Position numbers and translations under genes: made by a program
Notes under the pieces: model-generated
What the model saw: only the letters and a program-made list of their open reading frames with translations
Told to the model about the DNA's origin: nothing
The model's database searches: none
From: Haemophilus influenzae
GTDB lineage: Bacteria > Pseudomonadota > Gammaproteobacteria > Enterobacterales > Pasteurellaceae
Direction of reading: 5' to 3'
Assembly: GCF_900475755.1 (NCBI RefSeq)
Contig: NZ_LS483411.1
Coordinates: 186,001 to 250,000, forward strand
Length of the DNA stretch: 64,000 nt
Shown: one piece after another, positions 9,979 to 21,216 of the stretch
Layout: each line of letters opens with the position of its first letter
Position numbering within the stretch: position 1 is the first letter of the stretch

Positions 9979-11211
9979 ATGTTGCGTTTAGGCGTTAATC
10001 AAAAAACATCATTATTATTAACCGCACTTTTAAGCTGCGGTTTATTAATATTTTCGCCTGTCAGCCAATCTTCCGATCTCAATCAAATTCAAAAACAAAT
10101 TAAGCAACAAGAATCTAAAATTGAGAAGCAAAAACGTGAGCAAGCTAAGTTGCAAGCGAATTTAAAAAAACACGAGAGTAAAATTAACACTGTTAAGGGA
10201 GAACTGCTTGAAACCCAAATAAGTTTAAAGGAAATTCGTAAGCAAATTGCCGATGCAGATAAGCAGCTCAAACAATTAGAAAAACAGGAACGTGAGCAAA
10301 AAACACGATTAGCTAAACAAACGGATATAATTTACCGTTCAGGCATTAATCCATCGCTGATTGAACGAATGTTTGCCCAAGATCCAACAAAAGCAGAGCG
10401 AATGAAAGTTTATTATCAGCATTTAAATCAAGTTCGGATTGAAATGATTGATCATTTAAAAGCAACGCAAGCACAAATTGCAGTACAAAAAGAGGCGATT
10501 CTCGCTCAACAAAAAAACCACCGAAATCAACTTTCCACACAAAAAAAACAACAACAAGCATTGCAAAAAGCACAGCAAGAGCATCAATCTACGCTGAATG
10601 AACTCAATAAAAATTTAGCCCTAGATCAAGATAAATTGAATGCATTAAAAGCAAACGAACAAGCACTTCGTCAAGAAATTCAACGAGCAGAACAAGCAGC
10701 GCGCGAACAAGAAAAACGTGAAAGAGAGGCACTTGCGCAACGCCAAAAAGCTGAAGAAAAACGAACATCAAAACCTTATCAACCCACTGTGCAAGAACGA
10801 CAATTACTTAATAGTACAAGCGGTTTAGGGGCGGCAAAAAAACAATATTCCTCACCAGTGTCTGGTTCAATTTTGCATACTTTTGGTTCTATCCAAGCAG
10901 GCGAAGTACGTTGGAAAGGTATGGTAATTGGCGCATCAGCAGGCACGCCTGTTAAAGCAATTGCTGCTGGACGTGTCATTTTAGCAGGATATTTGAATGG
11001 CTATGGTTATATGGTTATTGTTAAACACGGTGAAACTGATTTAAGTTTATATGGCTTTAATCAAGCGGTGTCAGTGAAGGTTGGTCAGCTTGTTTCAACA
11101 GGGCAGGTTATTGCTCAAGTAGGAAATACAGGGGAAATATCACGTTCTGCGCTTTATTTTGGTATTAGCCGTAAAGGAACGCCAGTAAATCCTGCAGGGT
11201 GGATTCGTTGA
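9979..11211 (+). CDS. envC: EnvC-like murein hydrolase activator (degenerate LytM)
   Basis: A 410-residue periplasmic protein: signal peptide, then a long coiled coil (about residues 35-265, rich in Q, K and E), then a C-terminal LytM/M23 domain (about 290-410). Zn-ligand residues are lost (SLYGFN in place of an active HxH block, ALYFGISRKG at the end). It therefore probably does not cut murein but activates N-acetylmuramoyl-L-alanine amidases at the septum, as E. coli EnvC does. An uptake signal at 10021-10029 is read as T-A-L within the signal peptide. The deacetylase-like gene overlaps its stop by 1 nt, as E. coli pairs envC with yibQ. Confidence 0.9.
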   Translation: MLRLGVNQKTSLLLTALLSCGLLIFSPVSQSSDLNQIQKQIKQQESKIEKQKREQAKLQANLKKHESKINTVKGELLETQISLKEIRKQIADADKQLKQLEKQEREQKTRLAKQTDIIYRSGINPSLIERMFAQDPTKAERMKVYYQHLNQVRIEMIDHLKATQAQIAVQKEAILAQQKNHRNQLSTQKKQQQALQKAQQEHQSTLNELNKNLALDQDKLNALKANEQALRQEIQRAEQAAREQEKREREALAQRQKAEEKRTSKPYQPTVQERQLLNSTSGLGAAKKQYSSPVSGSILHTFGSIQAGEVRWKGMVIGASAGTPVKAIAAGRVILAGYLNGYGYMVIVKHGETDLSLYGFNQAVSVKVGQLVSTGQVIAQVGNTGEISRSALYFGISRKGTPVNPAGWIR

Positions 11212-12053
11212 TGAATATTCTGATAGAAAGTGCGGTAAAAAATTTCATTATTTTTTCTACCGCACTTTATGCCTCTTTTTCTTTTGCTCAAAGCAAACTT
11301 GCGATTGTCATTGATGATGTAGGCTATCATTCCAAGGAAGATGCAGCAATTTTTGCGATGCCGCGTGAAATATCGGTGGCAATTATCCCTGCAGCACCCT
11401 ATGCTCGAGTACGTAACCAAGAAGCGAAATCTCAAGGCAGAGATATTTTAATCCATATGCCGATGCAACCAATTAGTGCAATTAAAATCGAAGACGGTGG
11501 ATTACATTTAGGAATGTCTGCAACACAAGTAAATGATCGCGTTAATACCGCTAAAAATATTGTACGTGATGCCATCGGTATGAACAATCATATGGGCAGT
11601 GCAGCAACGGCCGATCCCCAATTAATGACTTATTTAATGACCGCACTTCAAGAAAAACATTTATTCTTTTTAGATAGTCGAACAATAGGAAAATCTGTCG
11701 CAGGAAAAATAGCAAAAGAACAAGACGTGCGTTCATTAGATCGCCATATATTTTTAGATGATAGTAACGAATTCGCAGACGTTCAACGTCAATTTAAAGC
11801 AGCAATTCACTATGCCAGAAAACACGGCACCGCCATTGTCATTGGTCATCCTCGACCAAATACCATTGCGGTGTTACAAGCAGGACTTCGTAATTTACCC
11901 GAAGATATTCAATTAGTCGGAATGGGAAATTTATGGCGAAATGAAAAAGTTATTCCGCCCAAGCCATTTATTTTATTATTCAGCGAAATGCCAGCGCCAA
12001 CCTCAATGGGACCTTTTGAGCCTGTAGAATTATTACGAGGCGTACCAAAATAA
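11211..12053 (+). CDS. divergent polysaccharide deacetylase-family protein (YibQ-like)
   Basis: A 280-residue secreted protein of the divergent polysaccharide deacetylase family (DUF610). It has KLAIVIDDVGYHSKED, ILIHMPMQPI, NNHMGSAATAD and GTAIVIGHPRP, the remnants of the NodB fold. Substrate and activity are unproven. The start ATG shares a base with the envC stop (TGATGA), so translation is coupled. The signal-peptide codons carry an inverted pair of uptake signals (11229-11267) that could fold into a hairpin within the first 20 codons. Confidence 0.85.
   Translation: MNILIESAVKNFIIFSTALYASFSFAQSKLAIVIDDVGYHSKEDAAIFAMPREISVAIIPAAPYARVRNQEAKSQGRDILIHMPMQPISAIKIEDGGLHLGMSATQVNDRVNTAKNIVRDAIGMNNHMGSAATADPQLMTYLMTALQEKHLFFLDSRTIGKSVAGKIAKEQDVRSLDRHIFLDDSNEFADVQRQFKAAIHYARKHGTAIVIGHPRPNTIAVLQAGLRNLPEDIQLVGMGNLWRNEKVIPPKPFILLFSEMPAPTSMGPFEPVELLRGVPK
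11229..11267. repeat. inverted pair of uptake signals inside a coding start
   Basis: AAAGTGCGGTAAAAAATTTC and its partner TTTTTTCTACCGCACTTT face each other inside codons 7-19 of the deacetylase-like gene. Such pairs normally lie between genes and act as terminators; here the pair encodes part of a signal peptide. Confidence 0.85.
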
Positions 12054-12081
12054 AAAACTGATGTTTAAATTAGTTTTTTAT
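12050..12081. terminator. bidirectional terminator between convergent genes
   Basis: ATAAAAAACT and AGTTTTTTAT form a 10-bp stem with a 12-nt loop, exactly between the deacetylase-like stop and the murQ stop. T-runs occur on both strands. Confidence 0.65.
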
Positions 12082-12082
12082 C

Positions 12083-13003
<921 letters not shown>

Positions 13004-14152
13004 TTAGTCTTTAGGAAAAATAGCCCCCAAACTAACCGCACTTTTTGCGCCAGTTACGCTAGGCAGGTTTGCTGGTAAATTGTTCATTCGACAATAAGCC
13101 AACCAAGCAAAAGCAGCGGCTTCTACATAATCAATATCAAAACCTTGCTCTGTCGTTGTACCAACCTGCCAATCGAGTAAATTATCATGCAATCCACACA
13201 TAATTAAACTATTCTTGGCACCGCCACCACATACTAATAAACGTTTTGGTAAATCTGTTTGAGGCTGATTTAGTGCATTAACAATGCTTGTTACCGTCAA
13301 TTCAACAAGGGTCGCTTGCACATCCTCTGGACGCAAAGACATTTCAACTGAAAGTGCGGTCAATTTTTCCCTTGTTTTTGCTATTTTTTGATTTAACCAA
13401 TCAAGATTAAATAGCTCTCTCCCAGTACTCTTGGGCGCAGGTAAAGAAAAGAAAGGTTCATTTAATAATTCATCAAGCAGAACTTTATTCACGTTGCCTT
13501 TTGCAGCCCACTTGCCATTTTCATCATAACGAAGCCCTTGATGTTTTTCGATCCACTGATCTAATAAGGTATTGCCTGGCCCCATATCAAAACCGATAAC
13601 AGCTTGATTTGGAAACAAAATAGACACATTACTAATCCCGCCAATATTTAAAACAGCTGTAGCAAAATTAGAATTTGAAAATACCGCCTCGTGAAACGCA
13701 GGTACAAGAGGTGCACCTTGCCCTCCCCAAGCCATATCCTTACGGCGAAAATCGCCAATAACCGAAATACCTGTTTTAGCGGCAAGTAAATTCATATCGC
13801 CTAATTGCATTGTAAAGGGAAATTGTGAATTTGGAGAATGCCATACCGTCTGCCCGTGGCAACCAATAGCCTGAATTTGATTTGGCAAAAGAGCATTTTT
13901 CTGTAGAAAAGCATTGACACAATCACTGTATAGCAAGGCAAGTTTATGATCCAGTTCGCCTAAATTTTGTAGAGTTGTTTCGCCTGCTTGAACAAGTGTA
14001 GTTAATTTCTCACGTAAATCTTCTGGCATCGGAAAAAAATCAGATAAGATAAGTTGAGGATCTTGAGAAAAATCAACCAACCCAATATCCACACCATCTA
14101 AGCTAGTGCCCGACATCATACCAAGATAATATTGAGGTTTCATATTAATCAT
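13004..14152 (-). CDS. anmK: anhydro-N-acetylmuramic acid kinase
   Basis: Phosphorylates and hydrolyses 1,6-anhydroMurNAc to MurNAc-6-phosphate. The 382-residue protein has [65 protein letters not shown] and [14 protein letters not shown], the ASKHA-fold blocks of the family. The start may be the ATG at 14152 or the one at 14143 (MKPQYYLG); neither has a strong ribosome site. Its product is the substrate of the next gene, murQ. Confidence 0.95.
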   Translation of the reverse strand: MINMKPQYYLGMMSGTSLDGVDIGLVDFSQDPQLILSDFFPMPEDLREKLTTLVQAGETTLQNLGELDHKLALLYSDCVNAFLQKNALLPNQIQAIGCHGQTVWHSPNSQFPFTMQLGDMNLLAAKTGISVIGDFRRKDMAWGGQGAPLVPAFHEAVFSNSNFATAVLNIGGISNVSILFPNQAVIGFDMGPGNTLLDQWIEKHQGLRYDENGKWAAKGNVNKVLLDELLNEPFFSLPAPKSTGRELFNLDWLNQKIAKTREKLTALSVEMSLRPEDVQATLVELTVTSIVNALNQPQTDLPKRLLVCGGGAKNSLIMCGLHDNLLDWQVGTTTEQGFDIDYVEAAAFAWLAYCRMNNLPANLPSVTGAKSAVSLGAIFPKD

Positions 14153-14225
14153 TTCTATATTTCTATTTTGATGATTATATCGCTAACTTAACAATAAAAA
14201 TAATTACATAAAATTGAAAACACCG

Positions 14226-14263
14226 AAGCGCAGTGAAAATCTGTTAGATTTCCACCGCACTTT
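14226..14263 (-). terminator. terminator after purL containing an uptake signal
   Basis: On the minus strand AAGTGCGGTGGAAATCT pairs with AGATTTTCACTGCGCTT around a 3-nt loop. One arm holds a perfect uptake signal and the other a decayed copy. It lies 27 nt beyond the purL stop. Confidence 0.65.
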
Positions 14264-14289
14264 TTTAGCGTTCAACTCCATTTATTTCT

Positions 14290-17200
14290 CTAAAATACCA
14301 TTCTTGCATTTCTGAATAATCTCATCCACGCACCGTCTTCTGTCCAGTTTTCTGGGTGCCAAGAGTTACTCACAGCACGGAACACGCGTTCAGGGTGTGG
14401 CATCATAATAGCAACTCGCCCATCCAGATTTGTAATTGCAGTAATGCCCTCCACAGAGCCATTCGGATTGGCAGGATATAGTTCGGTAGGGTTACCGTTA
14501 TTGTCGATGTATTGTGCGGCAATGATGCCTTGTGCTTTTAAGCCTACAAGCTGTTCAGCTGATTTAAACTTAACTTGCCCTTCCCCGTGGGAAACCGCAA
14601 TGGGCATATGTGAGCCAGCCATTCCTGCAAACCAAGCTGAAGCCACTTCATTAATTTTCACTAAACTCACACGCGCTTCAAAGCATTCAGATTTGTTGCG
14701 TACAAAACGTGGCCAGTTTTCTGTACCAGGGATAATTTCCGCCAAGTTAGAGACCATTTGACAGCCATTACATACACCTAAGGTCAGTGTGTTTGGATTG
14801 ATAAAAAACTGGCTGAATTGCTCGTGTAATTTCGGGTTAAATAAGATGGATTTTGCCCAACCACCCCCTGCGCCAAGCACATCCCCGTAAGAGAAACCGC
14901 CACAAGCAACCATTGCATTGAATTCAGCTAAATTGCGACGGCCAGTCATTAAATCAGACATATGCACGTCAATTGCATTAAAGCCTGCACGATCAAATGC
15001 TGCTGCCATTTCATAATGGCTATTTACACCTTGTTCACGCAAAATTGCAATGGTTGGTTTTACACCTTTATTGATAAATGGTGCAGTAATATCTTCGTTC
15101 ACATCGTAAGTCAAAAATGCGGATAAACCTTTGTCGTCAGGGTTTTTCTTAGCTTCAAACTCTTGCTCAGCACAATCTGGATTATCGCGTAAGCGTTGCA
15201 TTTGGTAAGTTAATTCCGCCCAAATACTACGTAATTCAGTGCGTTTTTCGCTGAATAATTTATGGCTGCCGCGGTTGATCTCAAAGCGATCATCAGCAGT
15301 TACCGTACCAAGTTGATGGGTAATACCAAGCAAATTGTGAGCTTTCAACACCTCACGTACGCTTTCTAATTGGCTGTCGGCAACTTGGATAACCGCCCCC
15401 AATTCTTCGTTAAATAATACCGCTAAATCATTTTTGCCTAAGGCGGAAATATCAACTTCTACCCCACAATGCCCTGCAAACGCCATTTCTGCAAGGGTTG
15501 TGATTAAACCACCGTCCGAACGGTCGTGATAGGCAAGTAATTTTCTTTCTGCGACTAAAATTTGCATTGCGTTGTAGAAATCTTTTAAGCGTTGAACCTT
15601 TACCACATCGGCAGGCTTGTCGCCTAACTGTTTGTACACTTGAGCAAGTGCGGTCGCACCTAATCGATTATTGCCTTCGCCTAAATCAATTAGCAATAAA
15701 CTCGATAAACCTTTGTCGATACGAAGTTGTGGCGTAAGCGTTTTACGTACATCTTCTACACGAGCAAAAGCGGAAATTACTAATGAAAGTGGAGCGGTCA
15801 CTGATTTTTGTTCGCCATTATCGATCCAAGTGGTTTTCATCGACATTGAATCTTTACCCACAGGAATAGTTAAGCCTAACGCAGGACAAAGTTCTTCGCC
15901 CACAGCTTTTACTGCTTCATAAAGTCCTGCATCTTCGCCTGTGTGACCTGCTGCACTCATCCAGTTAGCAGAAAGTTTAATACGTTTCATCTCGCCAATA
16001 TGAGTGCCTGCAATGTTAGTAATCGCCTCCGCCACCGCTAAACGTGCCGAAGCCGCGAAATCTAGCAAGGCAACTGGAGATCGTTCGCCCATTGCCATTG
16101 CTTCGCCGTGATAGCTATCCAATGAAGCGGTAGTAACAGCCACATCAGACACGGGGATTTGCCAAGGACCAACCATTTGATCCCGTGCCACCATACCTGT
16201 TACAGAACGGTCGCCAATAGTAATTAAGAAAGTTTTTTCTGCAACAACAGGTAAACGTAATACACGGTGGAATGCTTCTTTTAATTGAATATTTTCCGTT
16301 GTAATCGGTTGATTTTCCACCGTTTTTGAGGAAACCTCACGTGTCATTTTCGGCGTTTTGCCTAATAACACATTCATTGGTAAATCAATTGGATTATTGT
16401 CGAAATGACTATCGTGCAAGATTAAATGTTCTGCTTGTGTTGCTTCGCCAATCACTGCAAAAGGGGCTCGTTCACGCTCACAAAGTGCGGTAAATAATTC
16501 GAGTTTTTCTGGCGCAACCGCTAATACATAACGTTCTTGCGATTCGTTACACCAAATTTCCAATGGCGACATACCTTTTTCATCACAAAGAATAGAACGC
16601 AGATCAAATTTTCCTCCACGCTTGCCATCGTGCACCAATTCAGGCATTGCATTAGATAAACCACCCGCCCCCACATCGTGAATAAACAGGATTGGATTTT
16701 CTTCCCCTAATTGCCAACAGCGGTCAATAACTTCTTGGCAACGGCGTTCCATTTCTGGATTTTCACGTTGAACAGAAGCAAAATCTAAATCTTCTTTTGA
16801 TTTTCCACTATTCATCGAAGAAGCAGCGCCACCGCCCAAACCGATATTCATCGCTGCCCCACCCAGCACAATCAATTTAGCACCAACTGGAATTTCGCCT
16901 TTTTGAACCTGTTCGCCACGAATATTACCGATTCCGCCCGCCAACATAATCGGCTTGTGATAACCACGCACTTCTTTACCAGCAAAACTGTTTACTGTTT
17001 CTTCATAAGTACGGAAATACCCCAATAATGCTGGACGACCAAATTCATTATTAAATGCCGCACTGCCTAAAGGCGCATCTATCATAATTTCTAAGGCTGA
17101 AGCAATGCGATTTGGTTTAGACAATGGATTTTCCCAAGGTTGTTCAAAGTTTGGAATAGCGAGGTTAGACACCGAGAAACCTGTTAAACCCGCTTTGGGT

Positions 17201-18183
17201 TTTGCTCCACGCCCCGTTGCCCCTTCATCACGAATTTCTCCGCCCGAACCTGTTGCCGCACCGGGAAATGGCGAAATGGCTGTGGGATGGTTATGAGTTT
17301 CTACTTTCATTAAAATGTGCACATCTTCTTGATGAACACGATATTGTCCATCTGGATCAGGGAACCAACGCCCGACTTTCGAACCTTCCATTACTGCAGC
17401 ATTATCTTTATAAGCAGAAAGCACAAAATCAGGCGTTTGCTCAAAGGTATTTTTAATCATTTTAAACAGCGATTTATCCTGTTTTTTGCCATCAATAATC
17501 CAATCGGCATTAAAAATTTTATGGCGACAATGTTCCGAATTTGCTTGTGCAAACATATAAAGTTCGATGTCGTGTGGATTGCGGTTTAACGCCGTGAAGT
17601 TTTCGACTAGATAGTCCATCTCATCATCTGCCAACGCCAAGCCCAAGGCAATATTCGCCTGTTCTAATGCTTGACCACCACCATTTAAAATATCAATGGT
17701 GGTTAATGCTTTAGGTTCTTGTTGAGTGAAAAGCAAGGCTGCTTCTGTTTCGTGATTTAACACGGTTTCTAACATACGGTCGTGTAATAAATCTTTCAGC
17801 GTAGCCAATTCTGCTTCGGTTAAATCACGTTCAATATTGAAATAATAGACTATGCCACGTTCAATACGATTTACCTTCAATAAACCACAATTGTGAGCAA
17901 TGTCTGTCGCTTTTGAAGACCAAGAGGAAATTGTCCCCACTCGTGGAGTCACAATTAAACAATATTCTGTGGGCTTGAGTTCAGAAAACATTGATCCATA
18001 ATGCAACAATGCTTGTAATTTAACAATTTCATCTTCTACAAGCGATGTTTTTTGTTCAACAAAATGCAAATACTCTGCATAAATTGACGTAATAGGTAAT
18101 TGATATTGCTGACATTTTTGTTGAAGTTGAGTTAAACGAAATTCAGAAAGCGCAGGCGAGCCACGAAAGGTTTTGACAGTCAT
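14290..18183 (-). CDS. purL: phosphoribosylformylglycinamidine synthase
   Basis: Large single-chain FGAM synthase (fourth step of de novo purine synthesis; FGAR + Gln + ATP). The 1297-residue protein has an N-terminal PurS-like part, FGAR-AT domains with [39 protein letters not shown] and [22 protein letters not shown] blocks, and a C-terminal glutaminase from about residue 1040. That glutaminase shows LGVCNGCQ (nucleophile Cys), MPHPER (His) and a Glu. The frame stays open 66 codons upstream of 18183, but [13 protein letters not shown] is the family N-terminus and the extra part covers the PurR operator, so the extension is not used. Confidence 0.97.
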   Translation of the reverse strand: MTVKTFRGSPALSEFRLTQLQQKCQQYQLPITSIYAEYLHFVEQKTSLVEDEIVKLQALLHYGSMFSELKPTEYCLIVTPRVGTISSWSSKATDIAHNCGLLKVNRIERGIVYYFNIERDLTEAELATLKDLLHDRMLETVLNHETEAALLFTQQEPKALTTIDILNGGGQALEQANIALGLALADDEMDYLVENFTALNRNPHDIELYMFAQANSEHCRHKIFNADWIIDGKKQDKSLFKMIKNTFEQTPDFVLSAYKDNAAVMEGSKVGRWFPDPDGQYRVHQEDVHILMKVETHNHPTAISPFPGAATGSGGEIRDEGATGRGAKPKAGLTGFSVSNLAIPNFEQPWENPLSKPNRIASALEIMIDAPLGSAAFNNEFGRPALLGYFRTYEETVNSFAGKEVRGYHKPIMLAGGIGNIRGEQVQKGEIPVGAKLIVLGGAAMNIGLGGGAASSMNSGKSKEDLDFASVQRENPEMERRCQEVIDRCWQLGEENPILFIHDVGAGGLSNAMPELVHDGKRGGKFDLRSILCDEKGMSPLEIWCNESQERYVLAVAPEKLELFTALCERERAPFAVIGEATQAEHLILHDSHFDNNPIDLPMNVLLGKTPKMTREVSSKTVENQPITTENIQLKEAFHRVLRLPVVAEKTFLITIGDRSVTGMVARDQMVGPWQIPVSDVAVTTASLDSYHGEAMAMGERSPVALLDFAASARLAVAEAITNIAGTHIGEMKRIKLSANWMSAAGHTGEDAGLYEAVKAVGEELCPALGLTIPVGKDSMSMKTTWIDNGEQKSVTAPLSLVISAFARVEDVRKTLTPQLRIDKGLSSLLLIDLGEGNNRLGATALAQVYKQLGDKPADVVKVQRLKDFYNAMQILVAERKLLAYHDRSDGGLITTLAEMAFAGHCGVEVDISALGKNDLAVLFNEELGAVIQVADSQLESVREVLKAHNLLGITHQLGTVTADDRFEINRGSHKLFSEKRTELRSIWAELTYQMQRLRDNPDCAEQEFEAKKNPDDKGLSAFLTYDVNEDITAPFINKGVKPTIAILREQGVNSHYEMAAAFDRAGFNAIDVHMSDLMTGRRNLAEFNAMVACGGFSYGDVLGAGGGWAKSILFNPKLHEQFSQFFINPNTLTLGVCNGCQMVSNLAEIIPGTENWPRFVRNKSECFEARVSLVKINEVASAWFAGMAGSHMPIAVSHGEGQVKFKSAEQLVGLKAQGIIAAQYIDNNGNPTELYPANPNGSVEGITAITNLDGRVAIMMPHPERVFRAVSNSWHPENWTEDGAWMRLFRNARMVF

Positions 18184-18222
18184 ATTGCAGTTCCGTATAA
18201 AAGAAAAGTAAAAAACGGACGC

Positions 18223-18228
18223 ATTATA
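18223..18228 (-). promoter_or_regulatory. -10 element of purL
   Basis: A consensus TATAAT is read on the minus strand 40 nt upstream of the purL start. The -35 would fall within the PurR operator at 18236-18251; no good -35 hexamer is visible, so the promoter is a partial match. Confidence 0.55.
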
Positions 18229-18235
18229 ACGAACA

Positions 18236-18251
18236 AAGCAAACGTTTGCAT
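18236..18251. promoter_or_regulatory. PurR operator (purine repressor box)
   Basis: AAGCAAACGTTTGCAT matches every fixed position of the PurR consensus ANGCAANCGNTTNCNT and is palindromic at its 12-bp core. It lies 53-68 bp upstream of the purL start codon, over the expected -35 region, so PurR with hypoxanthine or guanine would block RNA polymerase. Confidence 0.9.
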
Positions 18252-18535
18252 TCAAAATAAAACAATAAGATTTATGTTCAAACATACTTCCTATTTTTCC
18301 AAAAATACTATCCCCAACCATCTCAACACGGAAAACTTTGCTTATCACACAAAATATAAACTCTTCAAAAAGGAAATTCATAAATACATTATATAAATGA
18401 CGCTAAAAAATAGAGCTTTCACTATTACCAAACTTACACAATGCATTTCCAATATTCAGCAATCCTCACTTTACGTCTCATTGACACACTCTAATCTTTC
18501 ATCATTTAATAGTTTCTCTTTTTATATAACACTTT

Positions 18536-19423
18536 TTATTTCTTCCTTTTTGCTCTTGGGTGTGTTTGATCATACACTTCCGCTAAATGTTGAAAATTTA
18601 AGTGGGTATAAATTTGTGTGGTGGAAAGGTTGCTATGACCAAGCAATTCTTGTACCGCACGCAAATCAGAACTGGCTTCCAACATATGCGTCGCAAAGGA
18701 ATGACGCAGTTTGTGCGGATTAAGATGGCTATTTAATCCTTGGCGAATGCCCCAAGTTTCCAAACGTTTTTGAATGGCTCGATGAGAAATGCGATTTCCA
18801 AGCTGGCTAACAAATAACGCCTCATCTTTTGGATTAAATAACGACCGCACTTTTAACCATTCCTGAATGGCATGCGAAGCATAACGCCCAAACGGCACAA
18901 CACGCTCTTTGTTACCTTTCCCAATAACACGAACTTCCCTCACACGGGTATTAATGCTGTTTAAATCTAAGCCTTGTAATTCAGATAAACGTAAACCTGA
19001 ACTATACATTAATTCCAAAATAGCACGATCACGAATATCAATCGGTTCTTTACTATCGTTGGCAAGCAACTGTTGAACTTGCTCGCCATCCATATTTTTC
19101 GGTAAATGCTTGCCTTGTTTCGGTGCAGAAATGCCTGTGGAGGGATTTACTTTCAATTCGCCTTGTTGCACTAAAAAACTGAGAAACCGACGCAATGCAG
19201 ATAAACGTAAAGCCAAGCTTTTTTCTTTTAGGCCTTGTTTTTTACTTTCCGCCAAAATAAAGCGCACCACGCTGGGTGTCACTTGTGCCCAAGCATGAAT
19301 GTTTTGTTGTGCTAAGATTTTGATGATGGCATCAAGTTGATGTTGATAATTGGTGAGCGTGTGAGGACTCATTTGGCGTTCAATCCGCAAATAATCCCAA
19401 TAACGATTTAACGCAGTTAGCAT
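18536..19423 (-). CDS. xerC: site-specific tyrosine recombinase XerC
   Basis: Works with XerD at dif to resolve chromosome dimers. The 295-residue protein has an N-terminal SAM-like core-binding domain (about 1-90). Its catalytic domain has [16 protein letters not shown] (catalytic Arg), a Lys in the beta-hairpin [22 protein letters not shown] (His and Arg), [10 protein letters not shown] (His) and IYTH with the nucleophile Tyr. It is a housekeeping recombinase, not a mobile-element integrase: the length is standard and there is no att duplication nearby. The start overlaps the upstream GNAT gene's stop by 1 nt. Confidence 0.95.
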   Translation of the reverse strand: MLTALNRYWDYLRIERQMSPHTLTNYQHQLDAIIKILAQQNIHAWAQVTPSVVRFILAESKKQGLKEKSLALRLSALRRFLSFLVQQGELKVNPSTGISAPKQGKHLPKNMDGEQVQQLLANDSKEPIDIRDRAILELMYSSGLRLSELQGLDLNSINTRVREVRVIGKGNKERVVPFGRYASHAIQEWLKVRSLFNPKDEALFVSQLGNRISHRAIQKRLETWGIRQGLNSHLNPHKLRHSFATHMLEASSDLRAVQELLGHSNLSTTQIYTHLNFQHLAEVYDQTHPRAKRKK

Positions 19424-19857
19424 TACAGACTCAATTCAAATAAACGTTCTTTTGGGTTCAATTTAAACCCTTCCGATTCCAACATTGAATATTGATTTTG
19501 CGCTAATTCTGCTACTAAACGATTGGATTGCGTGAAATGCACAAAATCTTTTGCTTTAGAAATCAACGCCGCATAAATTTCTGTTTGTTGAGGATGTTCT
19601 AACACAAAAATATCGGTAATTTGCCAATAGCGTTGTAATTGTAAAGAAGAAAGGCGAGGGAAAAGCTGCACAAAGCCAATAGCCTTTTCATTTTTATCCA
19701 CCGCAATAAAAAACAGGCTTTCATTAAAACGCATACGATTAGTTAAAAAAGCCAAGGTGCGTTCTGGATTCTCTGCTTGTCCATAGGCTTGGCGATAGGC
19801 TTCAAAAATAGGAAGAAGCACGTCAATATTCCATTGTTCAGCTTTGAAAAGTTTCAT
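19423..19857 (-). CDS. GNAT-family N-acetyltransferase
   Basis: A 144-residue single-domain protein with an acetyl-CoA fold: [21 protein letters not shown] (beta strands 2-4), [21 protein letters not shown] (the pyrophosphate-binding region, with a poor match to QxxGxG/A), and [20 protein letters not shown] near the C-terminus. The substrate cannot be told. It shares a base with the xerC start codon, so the two are translated together; a functional link to recombination is not implied. Confidence 0.8.
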   Translation of the reverse strand: MKLFKAEQWNIDVLLPIFEAYRQAYGQAENPERTLAFLTNRMRFNESLFFIAVDKNEKAIGFVQLFPRLSSLQLQRYWQITDIFVLEHPQQTEIYAALISKAKDFVHFTQSNRLVAELAQNQYSMLESEGFKLNPKERLFELSL

Positions 19858-20022
19858 AATTGGTTATTTTTTATTGGTTCCATACAGGTAATTGTAGCTT
19901 TTTAGCACAAGATAATCATCTTTCTATGAGAATTTTTTTTATTTTATGATCTTCTGCAAAGAATCGTGGCGAAATTTTGGTATAGTAAGCAAGTTAATTT
20001 TATCAACTATGGAGAAACAAAA

Positions 20023-20814
20023 ATGGCACGTCGTCCTTTAGTTATGGGTAACTGGAAATTAAACGGTTCCAAAGCGTTCACCAAAGAATTAATCGAGGGA
20101 TTAAAAGCAGAATTACATGATGTAACAGGTTGTGATGTAGCAATTGCCCCCCCCGTTATGTATTTAGGTACGGCTGAAGTAGCACTTTCTGGTTGTGGTT
20201 GCAGCTGTGGCGGTAAAAGTGTGGTTCAATTAGGCGCACAAAACGTTGATGTGAACGTAAAAGGTGCATTTACTGGCGATATTTCAACTGAAATGTTAAA
20301 AGATTTCGGGGCAAAATATATCATTATTGGACACTCTGAACGCCGCACTTATCATAAAGAAAGCGACGAATTTATCGCGAAAAAATTTGCCGCACTTAAA
20401 GAAGCAGGTTTAGTGCCAGTATTATGTATCGGCGAATCGGAAGCAGAAAATGAAGCAGGCAAAACAGAAGAAGTGTGCGCACGTCAAATTGATGCAGTGA
20501 TCAACGCATTAGGTGTAGAAGCATTCAATGGTGCAGTGATCGCATACGAACCAATCTGGGCGATCGGTACTGGTAAATCAGCGACCCCAGCACAGGCGCA
20601 AGCGGTTCACGCATTTATCCGTGGTCACATCGCTGCCAAATCTCAAGCCGTGGCAGAGCAAGTGATTATCCAATACGGTGGTTCTGTAAATGATGCAAAT
20701 GCCGCTGAATTATTTACTCAGCCAGACATCGACGGTGCATTAGTGGGTGGCGCATCATTAAAAGCTCCTGCATTTGCAGTAATTGTAAAAGCAGCGGCAG
20801 CAGCAAAAAACTAA
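20023..20814 (+). CDS. tpiA: triosephosphate isomerase
   Basis: Interconverts glyceraldehyde-3-phosphate and dihydroxyacetone phosphate. The 263-residue protein starts [17 protein letters not shown] (catalytic Asn and Lys). It has [15 protein letters not shown] (catalytic His), [17 protein letters not shown] (catalytic Glu and loop 6), and [10 protein letters not shown] and GALVGGASL (phosphate loop). A Cys/Gly-rich segment ([10 protein letters not shown], near residues 60-70) is longer than in E. coli TpiA but the frame is intact. The ribosome site is ATGGAG, 7 nt before the ATG. Codon use is strongly biased, as expected for a glycolytic gene. Confidence 0.97.
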   Translation: MARRPLVMGNWKLNGSKAFTKELIEGLKAELHDVTGCDVAIAPPVMYLGTAEVALSGCGCSCGGKSVVQLGAQNVDVNVKGAFTGDISTEMLKDFGAKYIIIGHSERRTYHKESDEFIAKKFAALKEAGLVPVLCIGESEAENEAGKTEEVCARQIDAVINALGVEAFNGAVIAYEPIWAIGTGKSATPAQAQAVHAFIRGHIAAKSQAVAEQVIIQYGGSVNDANAAELFTQPDIDGALVGGASLKAPAFAVIVKAAAAAKN

Positions 20815-20838
20815 TTTTCAGTTAATTAGAATAACAAC

Positions 20839-20870
20839 AAAAGTGCGGTGAATTTTTACCGCACTTTTTT
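20839..20870. terminator. uptake-signal dyad terminator after tpiA
   Basis: AAAAGTGCGGTGAATTTTT is followed by ACCGCACTTTTTTA, an inverted pair of perfect uptake signals forming a 10-bp stem and ending in T6. It lies between the convergent tpiA and glpE genes and probably ends both transcripts. Confidence 0.85.
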
Positions 20871-20898
20871 ATATCTTATATGTTTTTGATGAAATGGG

Positions 20899-21216
20899 TT
20901 AGTAAGCGGTATCAATCGGCAATTCTGCTCTGCACCATCCATCAAATCCGCCAATCATACTAAATACATTTTCATAGCCTTGTTCCACGAGAAAAGTCGC
21001 TACATTGCGACTACTCACGCCGTGATAACAACTCACAATAATAGGCGAGTCAAAATCTGCTAGTTCTTCAAATTGCAAAAAACTTTGGTTGGTTAAATGA
21101 AAAGCACCTTTAGGATGTGAATAAGCAAAGCGCATATTATCTCGAATATCGACTAATATCGCGCCTTGTTGCATCATTTCCCAAGCTTTCTGTGGGATTA
21201 TTTCTTTAAATGACAT
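20899..21216 (-). CDS. glpE: thiosulfate sulfurtransferase GlpE (single-domain rhodanese)
   Basis: A 105-residue single rhodanese domain. The active-site loop is CYHGVSSR, with the persulfide-carrying Cys in the six-residue loop; [20 protein letters not shown] is the CH2A block and MIGGFDGW the C-terminal block. It transfers sulfane sulfur from thiosulfate to cyanide or thioredoxin-type acceptors in the cytoplasm. Its start directly abuts the stop of the EamA transporter gene. The glp genes begin only about 4 kb away, but this gene is not in their operon. Confidence 0.93.
   Translation of the reverse strand: MSFKEIIPQKAWEMMQQGAILVDIRDNMRFAYSHPKGAFHLTNQSFLQFEELADFDSPIIVSCYHGVSSRNVATFLVEQGYENVFSMIGGFDGWCRAELPIDTAY

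Noticed and set aside
18184..18381. 66-codon N-terminal extension of purL
   Set aside because: It runs across the PurR operator and the -10 element, has no ribosome site, and does not resemble PurL; the family start is MTVKTFRG at 18183.
18397..18723. Plus-strand frame of 108 codons upstream of and antisense to xerC
   Set aside because: Its second half is a shadow of xerC, and the first half is AT-rich sequence with no ribosome site.
18536..19423. xerC as the integrase of a mobile element
   Set aside because: Standard length and motifs of the housekeeping XerC, no att repeats, and no cargo beside it.
20185..20225. Frameshift or sequencing error in tpiA at the Cys-rich segment
   Set aside because: The reading frame continues into normal TIM-barrel motifs on both sides with no stop.
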